Below, one piece after another: positions 8,428-16,953 of a stretch of 64,000 bases of DNA; within the stretch, counting starts at the first letter, position 1; each line of letters opens with the position of its first letter. The DNA is from Acidocella aquatica (lineage in GTDB: Bacteria; Pseudomonadota; Alphaproteobacteria; Acetobacterales; Acetobacteraceae), in NCBI RefSeq assembly GCF_030160635.1, contig NZ_BSOS01000005.1, positions 124,001-188,000 of the forward strand, read 5' to 3'. The position numbers were made by a program, and so were the translations under genes. The notes beneath the pieces were generated by a model. It worked only from the letters and a program-made list of their open reading frames with translations, was not told the origin of the DNA and did no database searches.

Positions 8428-9566
8428 ACCGGCGTGAGCTGTGAACCGCGCCAGCGCTGCAGCGTCACGAAGCTCCGCGTATTCTGCCCGCTGGCATCAA
8501 ACGCCACGCCGAACCCGTTGGCCAGGCCGCCGGCCGGAATATCCACCTTGCGCAGCACGTCGAGCAATTTGTCCGCGCTGCCGCCCTGGGCGTTCAGCGT
8601 GTCGAACACCAGTTTCGCGCCAACATAGGCGGTCAGGCTGTCCGCGCCGCGCGGCGGGGTGCCGTATTTCGCCTGATACGCCTGCGCGATCGGCGCCGCC
8701 GCCGCGGGATAAAACGGCGCGCCGATGACCAGCGTGCCATCGAACGCCGCGCCCAGCGCATCGGCCGTTTCGCGCAGCATATAGCCATTGCCGCAGCCGA
8801 TCACCGCGCCAGGCCGCCAGCCCTGCTCCTGCATGGCGAGATAAAACCCAAGCACATCCGCCGGTCCGCCCGCATGCAGCACCAGCTCCACCCCCGCGCG
8901 CATGAACCGGCCAACCGGGTCATACAGATCGGTCACATCCTCCGGGTAGCCGATGGCCAGCAGCACGGGGATTTTCGCGTTGCCGAGCGCCGCGATCACC
9001 CCTGCCGCAATCGCCCCGCCGGTGGCGCCGGTATTGAACAGCAGGCCAATTTTGCGCCCCGCGAACCGGCTCTGGATGGCGCCCACCGCCAGCCCCCCGA
9101 TCATGCTGGTCGTAGGCCCGGTGCGGAGCAGGAATTTGAACCCGCGCGCGGTGAGGCCATCGGCCGGGGCGTTGAGCTCAATATAAGGCACCTGCGCCAA
9201 TTCAGCCGCCGCCGAGCCAGGGTAGGAGAGCGCCGAAGCCCCGGTGCCCAGCACGACTCCGGCGTGGCCGCCGCCAATCACCCCGTTCACCGCCGCCGCC
9301 ACATGGCTTTGGTCCACGGCATCCGCCGCCACCAGCGCCACTTCTTTCCCCGCGATGCCGCCCGCCGCGTTCACCGCCCCGGCGGCGAGATGTATGCCGC
9401 GCAGGCATTCATCCCCGATCAACGAGAGATCGCCCGAGAGCGGCAGCACAACGCCGGTCACCGCCGGGGCAGGGGGCTGTGCCTGCGGCGCGGCGGCTCT
9501 GGCGCGGCCTGCTATGAGGCTGGTAGAGAGGCTGGCGAGCAGAAATCGGCGGGTGAGGTATGACAT
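8424..9566 (-). CDS. ABC-type periplasmic binding protein (Peripla_BP_6 type)
   Basis: About 380 residues from ATG 9566. MSYLTRRFLLASLSTSLIAGRARA forms a signal peptide; its TRRFLL resembles a twin-arginine motif. The mature protein follows the leucine/amide-binding-protein fold used by branched-chain amino-acid transporters and by LppC-like penicillin-binding-protein activators: GVVLPLSGDLSLIGDECLRG opens the first lobe and LTAYVGAKLVFD lies in the second. No permease or ATPase genes adjoin it. Coupling to the CHAP protein and then murJ makes a cell-envelope role at least as likely as nutrient uptake, but this is inference. Ligand unknown. Confidence 0.75.
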   Translation of the reverse strand: MSYLTRRFLLASLSTSLIAGRARAAAPQAQPPAPAVTGVVLPLSGDLSLIGDECLRGIHLAAGAVNAAGGIAGKEVALVAADAVDQSHVAAAVNGVIGGGHAGVVLGTGASALSYPGSAAAELAQVPYIELNAPADGLTARGFKFLLRTGPTTSMIGGLAVGAIQSRFAGRKIGLLFNTGATGGAIAAGVIAALGNAKIPVLLAIGYPEDVTDLYDPVGRFMRAGVELVLHAGGPADVLGFYLAMQEQGWRPGAVIGCGNGYMLRETADALGAAFDGTLVIGAPFYPAAAAPIAQAYQAKYGTPPRGADSLTAYVGAKLVFDTLNAQGGSADKLLDVLRKVDIPAGGLANGFGVAFDASGQNTRSFVTLQRWRGSQLTPV

Positions 9567-9612
9567 CGCCGCTAAACTCGCATTTGGCACCAAACCCGGC
9601 AAGGTGATGCAG

Positions 9613-10617
9613 ATGACCCAACTTCCCGACAGCATGCGCTATATCGAAATTGCCGCCCCCGGCGGGCCGGAGGTTATGCGCATCGGCCGCTGCGCGCTGC
9701 CCGTGCCCGGGCCCGGCGATGTACTCATCCGCGTCGCCGCCGCCGGGGTTAACCGGCCGGATGTGCAGCAGCGCAAGGGGCTGTACCCGCCGCCGCCCGG
9801 CGCCAGCCCGATTCTGGGGCTCGAGGCGGCTGGCGAGGTTGTGGCGCTGGGGGCGATGGCCAGCGGCTTCTACCCCGGCCACAAGGTCACGGCCTTGTGC
9901 AACGGCGGCGCCTACGCCGAATATGTCGCGGTGCCCGCCGGGCAATGCCTGCCCTGGCCGCACGGCTTCACCGCGTTGCAGGCCGCCGCCCTGCCGGAGA
10001 ATTATTTCACCGTCTGGGCCAATTTGTTTGACATGGGGCATCTCAGCGCGGGCGAGACCCTGCTGGTTCATGGCGGCACCTCGGGCATCGGCCTCACCGC
10101 CATCCAGCTTGCCCTGGCGAGCGGCGCCAAGGTTTTCGCCACCGCCGGCTCGGCGGAAAAATGCGCCGCCATCGAGGCGTTCGGCGCCACCGCCATCAAC
10201 TACCGCACCCAGGATTTCGTCGAGATCATCGCCACCCTGACCGATAATCGCGGCGTCGATGTGGTGCTCGATATCGTGGGCGCCCCCTACACGCAGCGCA
10301 ATTTCAAATGCCTGGCCCTGCGCGGGCGGCTTTTGCAGGTTGCCTTCATGCAGGGCAGCAAGGCGGAGGGGCTGGACCTGCTGCCGATCATGACCAAGCG
10401 CCTCACCTATACCGGCTCGACCATGCGCCCGCGCACCACGGAGGAAAAAACCGCCATCGCCGCCGCGTTGAAGCGCAAGGTCTGGCCGTGGCTGGAGGCG
10501 GGCAAGGTTGTCCCCGTCATAGACAAGGTGTTCTCCCTGGAAGACGCCCCCGCCGCTCATGCGCTGATGGAAAGCAGCACGCATATCGGCAAGATCATGC
10601 TCGACCTTGCCGGTTGA
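9613..10617 (+). CDS. NAD(P)H quinone oxidoreductase, PIG3/zeta-crystallin family
   Basis: A 334-residue medium-chain dehydrogenase without the zinc ligands of alcohol dehydrogenases. The N-terminal GroES-like part contains GVNRPDVQQRKGLYPPPPGASPILGLEAAG, where NRPDVxQRxGxYPPPPG marks the PIG3 quinone reductase group. The Rossmann part has the NADPH-binding VHGGTSGIGLTAIQLA (about residues 154-169). It probably reduces quinones in the cytoplasm. ATG 9613 is chosen for the AAGG at 9601-9604 eight bases upstream; ATG 9607 is the alternative. The next gene overlaps the 3' end. Confidence 0.88.
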   Translation: MTQLPDSMRYIEIAAPGGPEVMRIGRCALPVPGPGDVLIRVAAAGVNRPDVQQRKGLYPPPPGASPILGLEAAGEVVALGAMASGFYPGHKVTALCNGGAYAEYVAVPAGQCLPWPHGFTALQAAALPENYFTVWANLFDMGHLSAGETLLVHGGTSGIGLTAIQLALASGAKVFATAGSAEKCAAIEAFGATAINYRTQDFVEIIATLTDNRGVDVVLDIVGAPYTQRNFKCLALRGRLLQVAFMQGSKAEGLDLLPIMTKRLTYTGSTMRPRTTEEKTAIAAALKRKVWPWLEAGKVVPVIDKVFSLEDAPAAHALMESSTHIGKIMLDLAG

Positions 10618-11086
10618 AACCCTGATCGGCCCGGCTGGCGAGGTGCTGCACCAGCTCGGCCAGCCGGCCTCCTCGCTCCCGGCGGTGAGCAAGCGCGACC
10701 TGGAGCAGGCGCTGGAGGCGGCGCATGGCCGGTTGAAGAGGGCACCGGCACGCGGTTTTCGCTTTCTGGCCCCGCCCGCCCCGCCGGTGGAGTTGATACT
10801 GGCCGACGCTGACGCCGCCGCCTGGGCCGTCGCGGTGGAGCAAACCGCGGGGCTGGATACGCCGCACGGCGTTTCCCTCTGCCTGCGCCTGCTGGCCCTG
10901 GTGGCGCTGCTGGCCGATGCCGCCTGGGTGCGCCCCTGGCTGGCGCGGGGCGGCGAGGGCATTGAGATCCACCCGCAACTGCTGCGCGCCGCCGCCCTGG
11001 TGCCGCTCAATACGGCCGGGGGTTTTGACGAAACGGCCCTGCGCGCTCTATTGCCCCACACACAAGCCCGGGGTGCAAACATATGA
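10607..11086 (+). CDS. Conserved-looking hypothetical protein, overlapping operon member
   Basis: The frame is open from TTG 10607, overlapping the previous stop by 11 bases, giving 159 residues; GTG 10643 (MLHQLGQPASSL) is an equally plausible start. The protein is Ala/Leu-rich and mostly helical. It contains VELILADADAAAWAVAVEQTAG (about residues 61-82) and a hydrophobic LCLRLLALVALLADAAW segment that could be a single membrane helix or a buried one. I recognise no family. Its stop overlaps the ATG of the next gene (11083-11086), so the quinone reductase, this gene and the lipoprotein gene appear to be one operon. Confidence 0.6.
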   Translation: MPVETLIGPAGEVLHQLGQPASSLPAVSKRDLEQALEAAHGRLKRAPARGFRFLAPPAPPVELILADADAAAWAVAVEQTAGLDTPHGVSLCLRLLALVALLADAAWVRPWLARGGEGIEIHPQLLRAAALVPLNTAGGFDETALRALLPHTQARGANI

Positions 11087-11418
11087 TGAAATTCCTGATG
11101 GCCGTTCTGGCCTGCGGCGCGCTCGCCGCCTGCGCGCCAGTCCAGCCGGAAAGCCAGGCCCAGCAGGCCGACGATGCGGCCTGCACCGCCCAGGCCGATG
11201 CCGCCTATAACGCCAGCACGCTCGATGAGCAGGCCCGCCCCTCGCAGAACGGGCTGCTATACGGCGCGATGCCGACGCACGTGTTCGATGGCGAGAAGCT
11301 TGGCGCCGAGCATGACCGCCAAAGCCAGATAAGCGATTGCGAGCGCAACGGCGGCAACAGCGGCCCCGATGGGCTGAACGGCGCCCCGGCCGTGGTGCCG
11401 CACATCATCAACCCCTGA
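11083..11418 (+). CDS. Small predicted lipoprotein
   Basis: A 111-residue protein with a short lipoprotein signal MMKFLMAVLACGALAAC (lipidated Cys at about 17). The rest is polar and rich in Ala, Asp, Gln and Asn, with two further Cys (one near residue 34 and one in SDCERNG) that could form a disulfide. It should be anchored in a periplasm-facing membrane leaflet. No family recognised. The start overlaps the previous stop by 4 bases, indicating coupling. Confidence 0.7.
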   Translation: MMKFLMAVLACGALAACAPVQPESQAQQADDAACTAQADAAYNASTLDEQARPSQNGLLYGAMPTHVFDGEKLGAEHDRQSQISDCERNGGNSGPDGLNGAPAVVPHIINP

Positions 11419-11442
11419 ATTTTTTGAAAAAAGGAACCTATC

Positions 11443-11793
11443 ATGAGCCGCATAATCCGCACCGATGCCAATCCGGTCCTGTCCAAGGCCCTGGAGTACC
11501 ATGGCTTTGTCTACACCCAGGGCGTGGTCGCTTCCGATCCGAGCCAGGACATCACAGCCCAGACCAAGGATGTTCTGGCGCAGATCGATTCCCTGTTGGA
11601 AATTCATGGTACGGATAATACCCGCCTGCTCCAGGCGCATATCTGGCTCAAGAATATGGCAGACCGCGAAGCCATGAATAAAGTCTGGACCGCCTGGCTG
11701 CCCGAAGGCGCCGCGCCCGTCCGCGCCTGCGTGCAGGCTGTTCTGGCCGACCCCGGCTATCTGGTCGAGATCATGATCACCGCCTGCCGTTAA
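11443..11793 (+). CDS. RidA family protein (YjgF/YER057c/UK114)
   Basis: A 116-residue protein. RidA-type deaminases hydrolyse reactive enamine/imine intermediates released by PLP enzymes. The family's features are visible: the N-terminal VLSKALEYHGFVYTQGVV strand, the DITAQTKDVLAQIDSLLE helix and the near-C-terminal VRACVQAVLADPGYLVEIMITA. The catalytic Arg of the deaminating subfamily corresponds to the Arg in PVRACVQ. An AAAAAAGGAA ribosome site (11425-11434) lies 8 bases before ATG 11443. It is probably a separate transcription unit or the end of the preceding operon. Confidence 0.88.
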   Translation: MSRIIRTDANPVLSKALEYHGFVYTQGVVASDPSQDITAQTKDVLAQIDSLLEIHGTDNTRLLQAHIWLKNMADREAMNKVWTAWLPEGAAPVRACVQAVLADPGYLVEIMITACR

Positions 11794-11823
11794 ACCGCAA
11801 ATCAGTTTTTTTGTTATAAGATT

Positions 11824-11878
11824 GAAGCGGTTACGCTTCGATCATGGAGTCGCGGCCGCCTCTTGAAACGGGCGGCCG
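11824..11878. terminator. Two consecutive stem-loops after the RidA gene
   Basis: Arms GAAGCG (11824-11829) and CGCTTC (11834-11839) form a small hairpin. CGGCCGCC (11853-11860) and GGCGGCCG (11871-11878) form a perfect 8-bp GC-rich one. A T-run (11805-11812) precedes them, but neither hairpin is followed by a strong T-run, so they are only possible transcript ends. The remaining stretch to 12078 is AT-rich and probably holds the promoter of the CHAP gene; I could not place convincing -35/-10 boxes. Confidence 0.4.
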
Positions 11879-12078
11879 TATTTCATGGGACGAAAAAAAC
11901 ATAACCAAAAACTCAAATAGGAATGTTGTCTTAACTTGTTTCCGCTCATCATCGGCAAATGACGATTTTGTCACTATGTTGCATTTTTGCCGCAATTTCG
12001 TATTGCGCTTAACGCATTCCACCCGTAGCCCCTTAGCATGACATATTGGCGCAACGGCAATCTGGGGCGGAGTATTTG

Positions 12079-12828
12079 ATGGCCGGCAAAAGCAAGTTCA
12101 GCGGATTTGGGGCAAAAGCCCGCTTGATTCTGCTCGGCGCGGCACTGGCCGGCGCATCGTTCCTCGGCACCACCGCTGCTCACGCAACCACCCATCATTA
12201 TGTTCATCACACCGCGCCGCACATAGCCTCGGCCCATAGCCACCTGCGCAGCCATGTCCGCCTTGCCAGCCGCCACCATTACACCTCGGCCCATCTGAAA
12301 ACCGCGGCATACCATCCGCATTACGCCCACAACCGCGTCGCGCGCTATCATCATTCGGGCCTGCAATGCGTCCCCTATGCGCGCGAAGTTTCGCATATCG
12401 ACCTGACCGGCAACGCCTTTCTCTGGTGGGCCGAGGCGGCCGGCCGTTACGCGCGGGGCGATACCCCGGTTGAAGGCGCGGTGCTGAACTTCCGCGCCAT
12501 CGGCCGCATGCCGCTCGGCCATGTCGCCGTTGTCACCGGCGTTATCGACAGCCGCACCATCCTCGTCACCCAGGCCAACTGGGTCCGCGGCACCATCACC
12601 AATGATGTCACGATGCAGGACGTATCCCCGAATAACGACTGGTCCCAGGTTCAGGTGGAACTGGGCGACAGCAGCACCTGGGGCGCCGCCTACCCGACCT
12701 ATGGCTTCATTTACAACAAACCGGCGGCCAGCACGGTTATTGCAGCCAACGGCCAGGGCAGCGAAGTCGCGGAAGCTCCCAGCGTTCAGCCTGTCAGCAC
12801 CGACGCTCCGAACCGCAACCTGCAATAA
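12079..12828 (+). CDS. Secreted CHAP-domain protein with His-rich linker
   Basis: A 249-residue protein from ATG 12079, behind GGGGCGGAG (12064-12072). Residues 1-36 form a signal peptide ending at AAHA. Residues about 37-93 are a His-rich, low-complexity spacer with around 20 His (HHYVHH, SRHHYT, RYHH). Then comes a CHAP domain with Cys97 in LQCVPYAREVS and His148 in LGHVAVVTG. It lacks a lipobox, unlike its paralogue at 7957-8427, so it should be periplasmic or secreted. The His-rich stretch could bind metal or the wall. Role in peptidoglycan cleavage is inferred from the fold. Confidence 0.8.
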   Translation: MAGKSKFSGFGAKARLILLGAALAGASFLGTTAAHATTHHYVHHTAPHIASAHSHLRSHVRLASRHHYTSAHLKTAAYHPHYAHNRVARYHHSGLQCVPYAREVSHIDLTGNAFLWWAEAAGRYARGDTPVEGAVLNFRAIGRMPLGHVAVVTGVIDSRTILVTQANWVRGTITNDVTMQDVSPNNDWSQVQVELGDSSTWGAAYPTYGFIYNKPAASTVIAANGQGSEVAEAPSVQPVSTDAPNRNLQ

Positions 12829-12875
12829 TCTGTGTTTAAGGCGGGCGCCGGTCACGCCGCGGCAACAGGCGGGCT

Positions 12876-13706
12876 TCAGCCCTGCTTTAAAATCGCCATC
12901 ATCAATTGCTCGAACTCCTCAACGCTGAGCGTTTCGGCGCGCCGGGCCGGGTCTATGCCCGCTGCGTCCAGAAGTGCGATGCCGCCGATCCCCTTTAACG
13001 CCCCGCGCAGCATTTTGCGCCGCTGGCCAAAGGCGGCGGCGGTAAGCTTCTCCATGGCCTGGATCTGGCGCCTCGGCGGCTGATTGGGTTTTGGCACCAG
13101 CCGGATCAGGGCGGAGTCCACCTTTGGCGGCGGCGCGAAGGCGCTGGCCGGAATCTGCATGACGATCGCCACATCGCACAGCCATTGCGCCAACACGGAG
13201 ATCCGCCCGTAGGCCGGGGTGTTGGGCGCGGCGCAGATGCGTTGCGCCACCTCGAGCTGGAACATCAGCGTGAACGACTGATATTGCGCCGCCTGCATCA
13301 GCCATGAGATCAACAGCGGCGTGCCGATATTGTAGGGCAGGTTGGCGACGATGGCGCGCGGTGCCGGCACCAGCGCGGGCAGATCGGCCTTCATCGCATC
13401 GGCCTGGAGAATCGTGAGCCGGCCCTGTGCGGATTCCGCCAGGGCTTTGATCGCGGCCACCGCGCGCGGGTCAAATTCAATGGCGGTGACATGGCGCGCC
13501 CCGGTTGCCAGCAGCGCGCGGGTCAGCCCGCCAGGCCCGGGGCCGATCTCGATGACATTGACCCCCGCCAGCGGCTCCGCCCGCGCCGCGATGCTGGCCA
13601 GCAGGTTCGGGTCGAGCAAAAAATGCTGCCCCAGCGATTTATCCGCCCGCAGATCGTAGGTTTTTATGACCTCGCGGAGTGGGGGAGGCAAAATTTCATT
13701 CGGCAT
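12876..13706 (-). CDS. rsmA: 16S rRNA dimethyladenosine transferase
   Basis: Dimethylates the two adjacent adenosines in the 3'-terminal hairpin of 16S rRNA (A1518/A1519 in E. coli numbering). 276 residues from ATG 13706 (MPNEILPPPLREVI). The SAM site motif I is VIEIGPGPGGLTRALL, and the catalytic motif IV NLPYNIGTPLL is intact. The N-terminal LRADKSLGQHFLLDPNLL is characteristic of the KsgA family. Divergent from the ClC channel gene, with about 41 bases between the chosen starts. Confidence 0.95.
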   Translation of the reverse strand: MPNEILPPPLREVIKTYDLRADKSLGQHFLLDPNLLASIAARAEPLAGVNVIEIGPGPGGLTRALLATGARHVTAIEFDPRAVAAIKALAESAQGRLTILQADAMKADLPALVPAPRAIVANLPYNIGTPLLISWLMQAAQYQSFTLMFQLEVAQRICAAPNTPAYGRISVLAQWLCDVAIVMQIPASAFAPPPKVDSALIRLVPKPNQPPRRQIQAMEKLTAAAFGQRRKMLRGALKGIGGIALLDAAGIDPARRAETLSVEEFEQLMMAILKQG

Positions 13707-13747
13707 GGCGCTTGTTAGCCGAGGCGGGACCGTGGCAACAGGGGGAT

Positions 13748-15535
13748 GTGAGCCAGCAAACAACGAAACCGCCGTCACTACGGCCAATTGGCGACTGGGT
13801 GATGCACGCGCCGCAGATATTGCGCGCGCTGGTGCGCGCCGACGAGATATGGCTGGCGATTTTGTCGGCCGCCGTAGGGGTGCTCAGCGGGGTGGGCGTG
13901 GTCATTATCAACGCCATCACGCAGATCATGCACGAGCGGCTGTTCGCGCTGCCCTCGGGGCAGGGGCTTTCGGAATCCGTGCACATCGCGCCGCTGCGGG
14001 CTTTTCTGGTGCCGGTGCTGGGCGGCACGGTTCTGGGTGTCAGCATGTGGGCGCTGGCCCGCCTGCGCCCGCGTAATCTGGTGGACCCGGTGGAGGCCAA
14101 CGCGCTCTACGGCGGGCGGGTTTCGCTCAATGACAGCCTGATCGTGGCGGCGCAGACCGCCTGGTCCAACGGCGTGGGCGCCTCGGTCGGCATGGAGGCG
14201 GGCTATGCCCAGCTGGGTGCTGGCATCGCCTCCCGGCTGGGGCGCAGTTTCCGGCTGCGGCGTAATGATTTGCGGGTGCTGGTCGGCTGCGGCACGGCCG
14301 CGGCCATCGGCGGCGCCTTCAACGCCCCCTTGTGCGGCGCCTTTTACGGCATCGAGCTGATCATCGGCATATATTCGATTGCGACGCTGCCCTTCGTGGT
14401 GATCGCCGCCCTGGCGGGCACGCTCACGGTGCAGATCATCTCCGGTGGCACCGCGCCCTTGCTGGTGACCCTGCCGGCCGATGTGCCAAACGCCGCCTAT
14501 GCCGCCGTGTTGGTCGAGGGGGTAGCCTGTGGACTGGCCGGCATTGCCATCATGCGCGGTGTCACCGCCATTGAGGGCTTGTTCCGCCGCTCGGGCATTC
14601 CGCTCTGGGCGCGCCCCGTTCTGGGCGGGGCGGTGGCCGGCCTGCTTGGCTGCATCACGCCTAAAGCCATGTCCTCGGGCCATTCCGCTCTGCATGCCGA
14701 CATCAACATCGCCTATCCGTTTCTCGCCGTGCTTGGGTTTCTGCTCATAAAATCGGTCGCCTCGGCATTTTCCATCGGTTCGGGCTTTCGCGGCGGCCTG
14801 TTTTTCGCCTCGCTGTTTCTGGGCGCGCTGTTCGGCAAGGTTTTTGCCGGGGTGCTCACCGTGCTGCCCTTTGTCACCCCCATGCCGAGCGGCTTCTATG
14901 CCGTGGTCGGCATGAGCGCCCTGGCCGTGGCTGTTGTCGGCGGGCCGATGACGATGACCTTTCTGGCGCTGGAGAGTACGCAGAACTTTGGCGTCACCAT
15001 GGCGGTGCTGGCCGCCTCCATCGTCTCGGCGATAACCGTGCGCCGCCTGTTTGGCTACTCCTTCGCCACCTGGCGCTTCCACCTGCGCGGCGAACAAATC
15101 CGCAGCGCCGTGGATGTCGGCTGGATCCAGTCCCTCACCGTCGGGCGCATGATGCGCCGCGCCACGGCGATGGTGCATCAAGGCATGACCCTGGTGTCGT
15201 TTCGCGCCGAGGTGCCGCTTGGCTCCACCCAGCGCGTGATCGTGACCGACGCCGAGGCCGCCTACGCCGGCATTGCCTATCCGGCGGAGGCCTTCGCGAT
15301 TACCGGCGAAGGGCGCACGGTGCGCGATATTTTGCACCATCAGGAACATTTCCTGCTGCCCGCGATGACGGTGAAGGAAGCACTGGCGGCCTTCGAGGCG
15401 GCGGAAGCCGATGCGCTGGCCGTGCTGGACGGGCCGGACACCCGCAATGTGCTGGGGCTGCTGACCGAGCAATATGCCTTGCGCCGCTATAACGAGGAGC
15501 TGGACCGCAGGCGGCGCGAAATGTCCGGCGAGTAG
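13748..15535 (+). CDS. ClC-family chloride channel/transporter with C-terminal CBS pair
   Basis: About 595 residues with roughly ten membrane segments, followed by a cytoplasmic tail from about residue 455. The selectivity/gating region GVGASVGMEAGYAQLGAG carries the gating Glu in GMEAG, and FRGGLFFASLFLGALFG is the second conserved pore motif. The tail (LTVGRMMRRAT, ITGEGRTVRDIL, LPAMTVKEALAAFEAAEADALAVLDG) fits two CBS modules that would sense nucleotides. The intact Glu suggests Cl-/H+ exchange, though channel function cannot be excluded. GTG 13748 is a tentative start; GTG 13799 or ATG 13802 would remove 17-18 residues before the first helix. Confidence 0.88.
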   Translation: MSQQTTKPPSLRPIGDWVMHAPQILRALVRADEIWLAILSAAVGVLSGVGVVIINAITQIMHERLFALPSGQGLSESVHIAPLRAFLVPVLGGTVLGVSMWALARLRPRNLVDPVEANALYGGRVSLNDSLIVAAQTAWSNGVGASVGMEAGYAQLGAGIASRLGRSFRLRRNDLRVLVGCGTAAAIGGAFNAPLCGAFYGIELIIGIYSIATLPFVVIAALAGTLTVQIISGGTAPLLVTLPADVPNAAYAAVLVEGVACGLAGIAIMRGVTAIEGLFRRSGIPLWARPVLGGAVAGLLGCITPKAMSSGHSALHADINIAYPFLAVLGFLLIKSVASAFSIGSGFRGGLFFASLFLGALFGKVFAGVLTVLPFVTPMPSGFYAVVGMSALAVAVVGGPMTMTFLALESTQNFGVTMAVLAASIVSAITVRRLFGYSFATWRFHLRGEQIRSAVDVGWIQSLTVGRMMRRATAMVHQGMTLVSFRAEVPLGSTQRVIVTDAEAAYAGIAYPAEAFAITGEGRTVRDILHHQEHFLLPAMTVKEALAAFEAAEADALAVLDGPDTRNVLGLLTEQYALRRYNEELDRRRREMSGE

Positions 15536-15538
15536 AGG

Positions 15539-16603
15539 TTAGGGCGATATCCGGCGCGCAAGGCGCTGCAACGGCCGGTCATATAAAAACGTAACCAGCG
15601 CACTCGCGATGAGCGATGCGGCCATGAAAGCCACGAATACGGTGAGGGGGCTGAACATATGCTTGTCGCCCGGGTGCTCATAGATGAACGCGCTGCCCAG
15701 AAACAGGACCGAGGGGTGGATGATATAAAACGGGTATGACATGGCGCCAAGCCGGGTGAGGCGTTGGTTCAGGCGCAGATGCCCGCCACGCTCCAACGCC
15801 GCCAGGCTGACGATGATTGCGGCAAAGCTGGCGGCGACCAGCGGCGTGCGCTCCAGGCTTGGGTAGGCAAAACCCCAGGCATCCATCTGTGTAAGCAGCA
15901 TGAGGGCGGCGCTTGCCCCGCCCAGGAGCAACCACAGCCAGCGATGGTGCAACCGCAGCCGGAAAAAGGTAGCACCCGCCCCTAGCCCGGCAAAGAACAT
16001 GATCTCGTGCACGCCAAAAAAATGCCATGCCACCGCATGGGGCAGCCGTAGGATGAAGCCCATGGGCTTCATCGGCTGGTACACATGCCAGGCGGCAAGA
16101 AATATCCATGCGCCAAGAATATAGCGCCCCACGCGCGGGAGCAGGGCCAGCGCGAACATCAGATAGAACGCGATTTCAAAACGCAGGCTCCAGGCCGGCG
16201 GGATCAGTTCGCGGAAGCTGTTGTTGCGGGTGAATGGGGCGAGGGTGAATATCTGCGCCAGATAACCGGGGGTGCAGGTGGGCCATAAAAAAAACAGCGG
16301 AATGGCGAGCGAGAGCCAATAAACCGGGTAGATGCGCCAGAACCGCCGCCATGCGAACCGGGGCAGCCGGTTCAATTGCCCAAAATCCTGCCGGTGCGCG
16401 GTATAGATCACGAACCCGCTGAGCACGAAGAAGAACAATACCGAGGTGATCGGCGGCAGATCAAATCCACCAAGCACCGGATTGGGGCTGAGCGAGGCGG
16501 TGAAGCTGACAATATGGTCGGTCCCGACACAAAGGGCCGCGGCAAAACGGGCAACTTCGAGGCTGACGAGCTTGTCGGGGCGCTTGGCCGCGGGATCGTT
16601 CAT
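15539..16603 (-). CDS. Acyltransferase family 3 membrane protein (OafA/YrhL-like)
   Basis: A 354-residue multi-pass inner-membrane protein with about ten hydrophobic segments. The N-terminal LVSLEVARFAAALCVGTDHIV is a variant of the acyltransferase-3 signature in which His follows the first helix. PPITSVLFFFVLSGFVIYTAHR is the family's second conserved stretch (FFxxSGF). Such enzymes O-acetylate or O-acylate surface sugars, peptidoglycan or lipids; the acceptor here is unknown. ATG 16603 is chosen; the frame extends upstream to TTG 16672 and no ribosome site decides between them. It is convergent with the ClC gene, 3 bases apart. Confidence 0.85.
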   Translation of the reverse strand: MNDPAAKRPDKLVSLEVARFAAALCVGTDHIVSFTASLSPNPVLGGFDLPPITSVLFFFVLSGFVIYTAHRQDFGQLNRLPRFAWRRFWRIYPVYWLSLAIPLFFLWPTCTPGYLAQIFTLAPFTRNNSFRELIPPAWSLRFEIAFYLMFALALLPRVGRYILGAWIFLAAWHVYQPMKPMGFILRLPHAVAWHFFGVHEIMFFAGLGAGATFFRLRLHHRWLWLLLGGASAALMLLTQMDAWGFAYPSLERTPLVAASFAAIIVSLAALERGGHLRLNQRLTRLGAMSYPFYIIHPSVLFLGSAFIYEHPGDKHMFSPLTVFVAFMAASLIASALVTFLYDRPLQRLARRISP

Positions 16604-16953
16604 GACAGACGCGATTCGTTTGACCGGCGGCTCATACCGTGGCTGATGCGGGCTTGGCGCCGGTACTGTCAAGCATGGCCGCTGGCCGCCGGGCCGAGGC
16701 GGCCGTTTTTCCGGGTGCCGGAACGATTCGAAGAGACAATGTACATAAACTTGTGCTTAATTTTTAAAAATAAAATAATATCCAAAAATAAACATCGTTA
16801 GGTTGTGCTAAATTTACGGTTTCGAAGGTGTATCTTCTCGAAAAAGTGATTAGCGTAATGGAGTTGTCATAGAAATTAACTAAAGATTGTACTTGCCAGC
16901 GCTGCACTGCAGCGGTAAGAAAATTTCGAAGTGATTAAATCAGGGGTAGTGTT
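16604..16953 (+). other. 350-base AT-rich intergenic region upstream of the beta-roll protein gene
   Basis: Positions 16740-16950 are much richer in A+T than the surroundings. They contain a 15-base palindrome CGCTGCA-C-TGCAGCG at 16900-16914. AGGGG (16941-16945) is the likely ribosome site for ATG 16954. This is the natural place for the promoter of a strongly expressed secreted protein, but I could not identify a convincing -35/-10 pair. No small reading frame with a credible ribosome site was seen. Confidence 0.6.

Noticed and set aside
13778-15472. Very long reverse frame opposite the ClC channel gene
   Set aside because: It is the complement of a clear membrane-protein gene; the product is Gln/His/Arg-rich with no domains, as expected for a shadow frame in GC-rich DNA.
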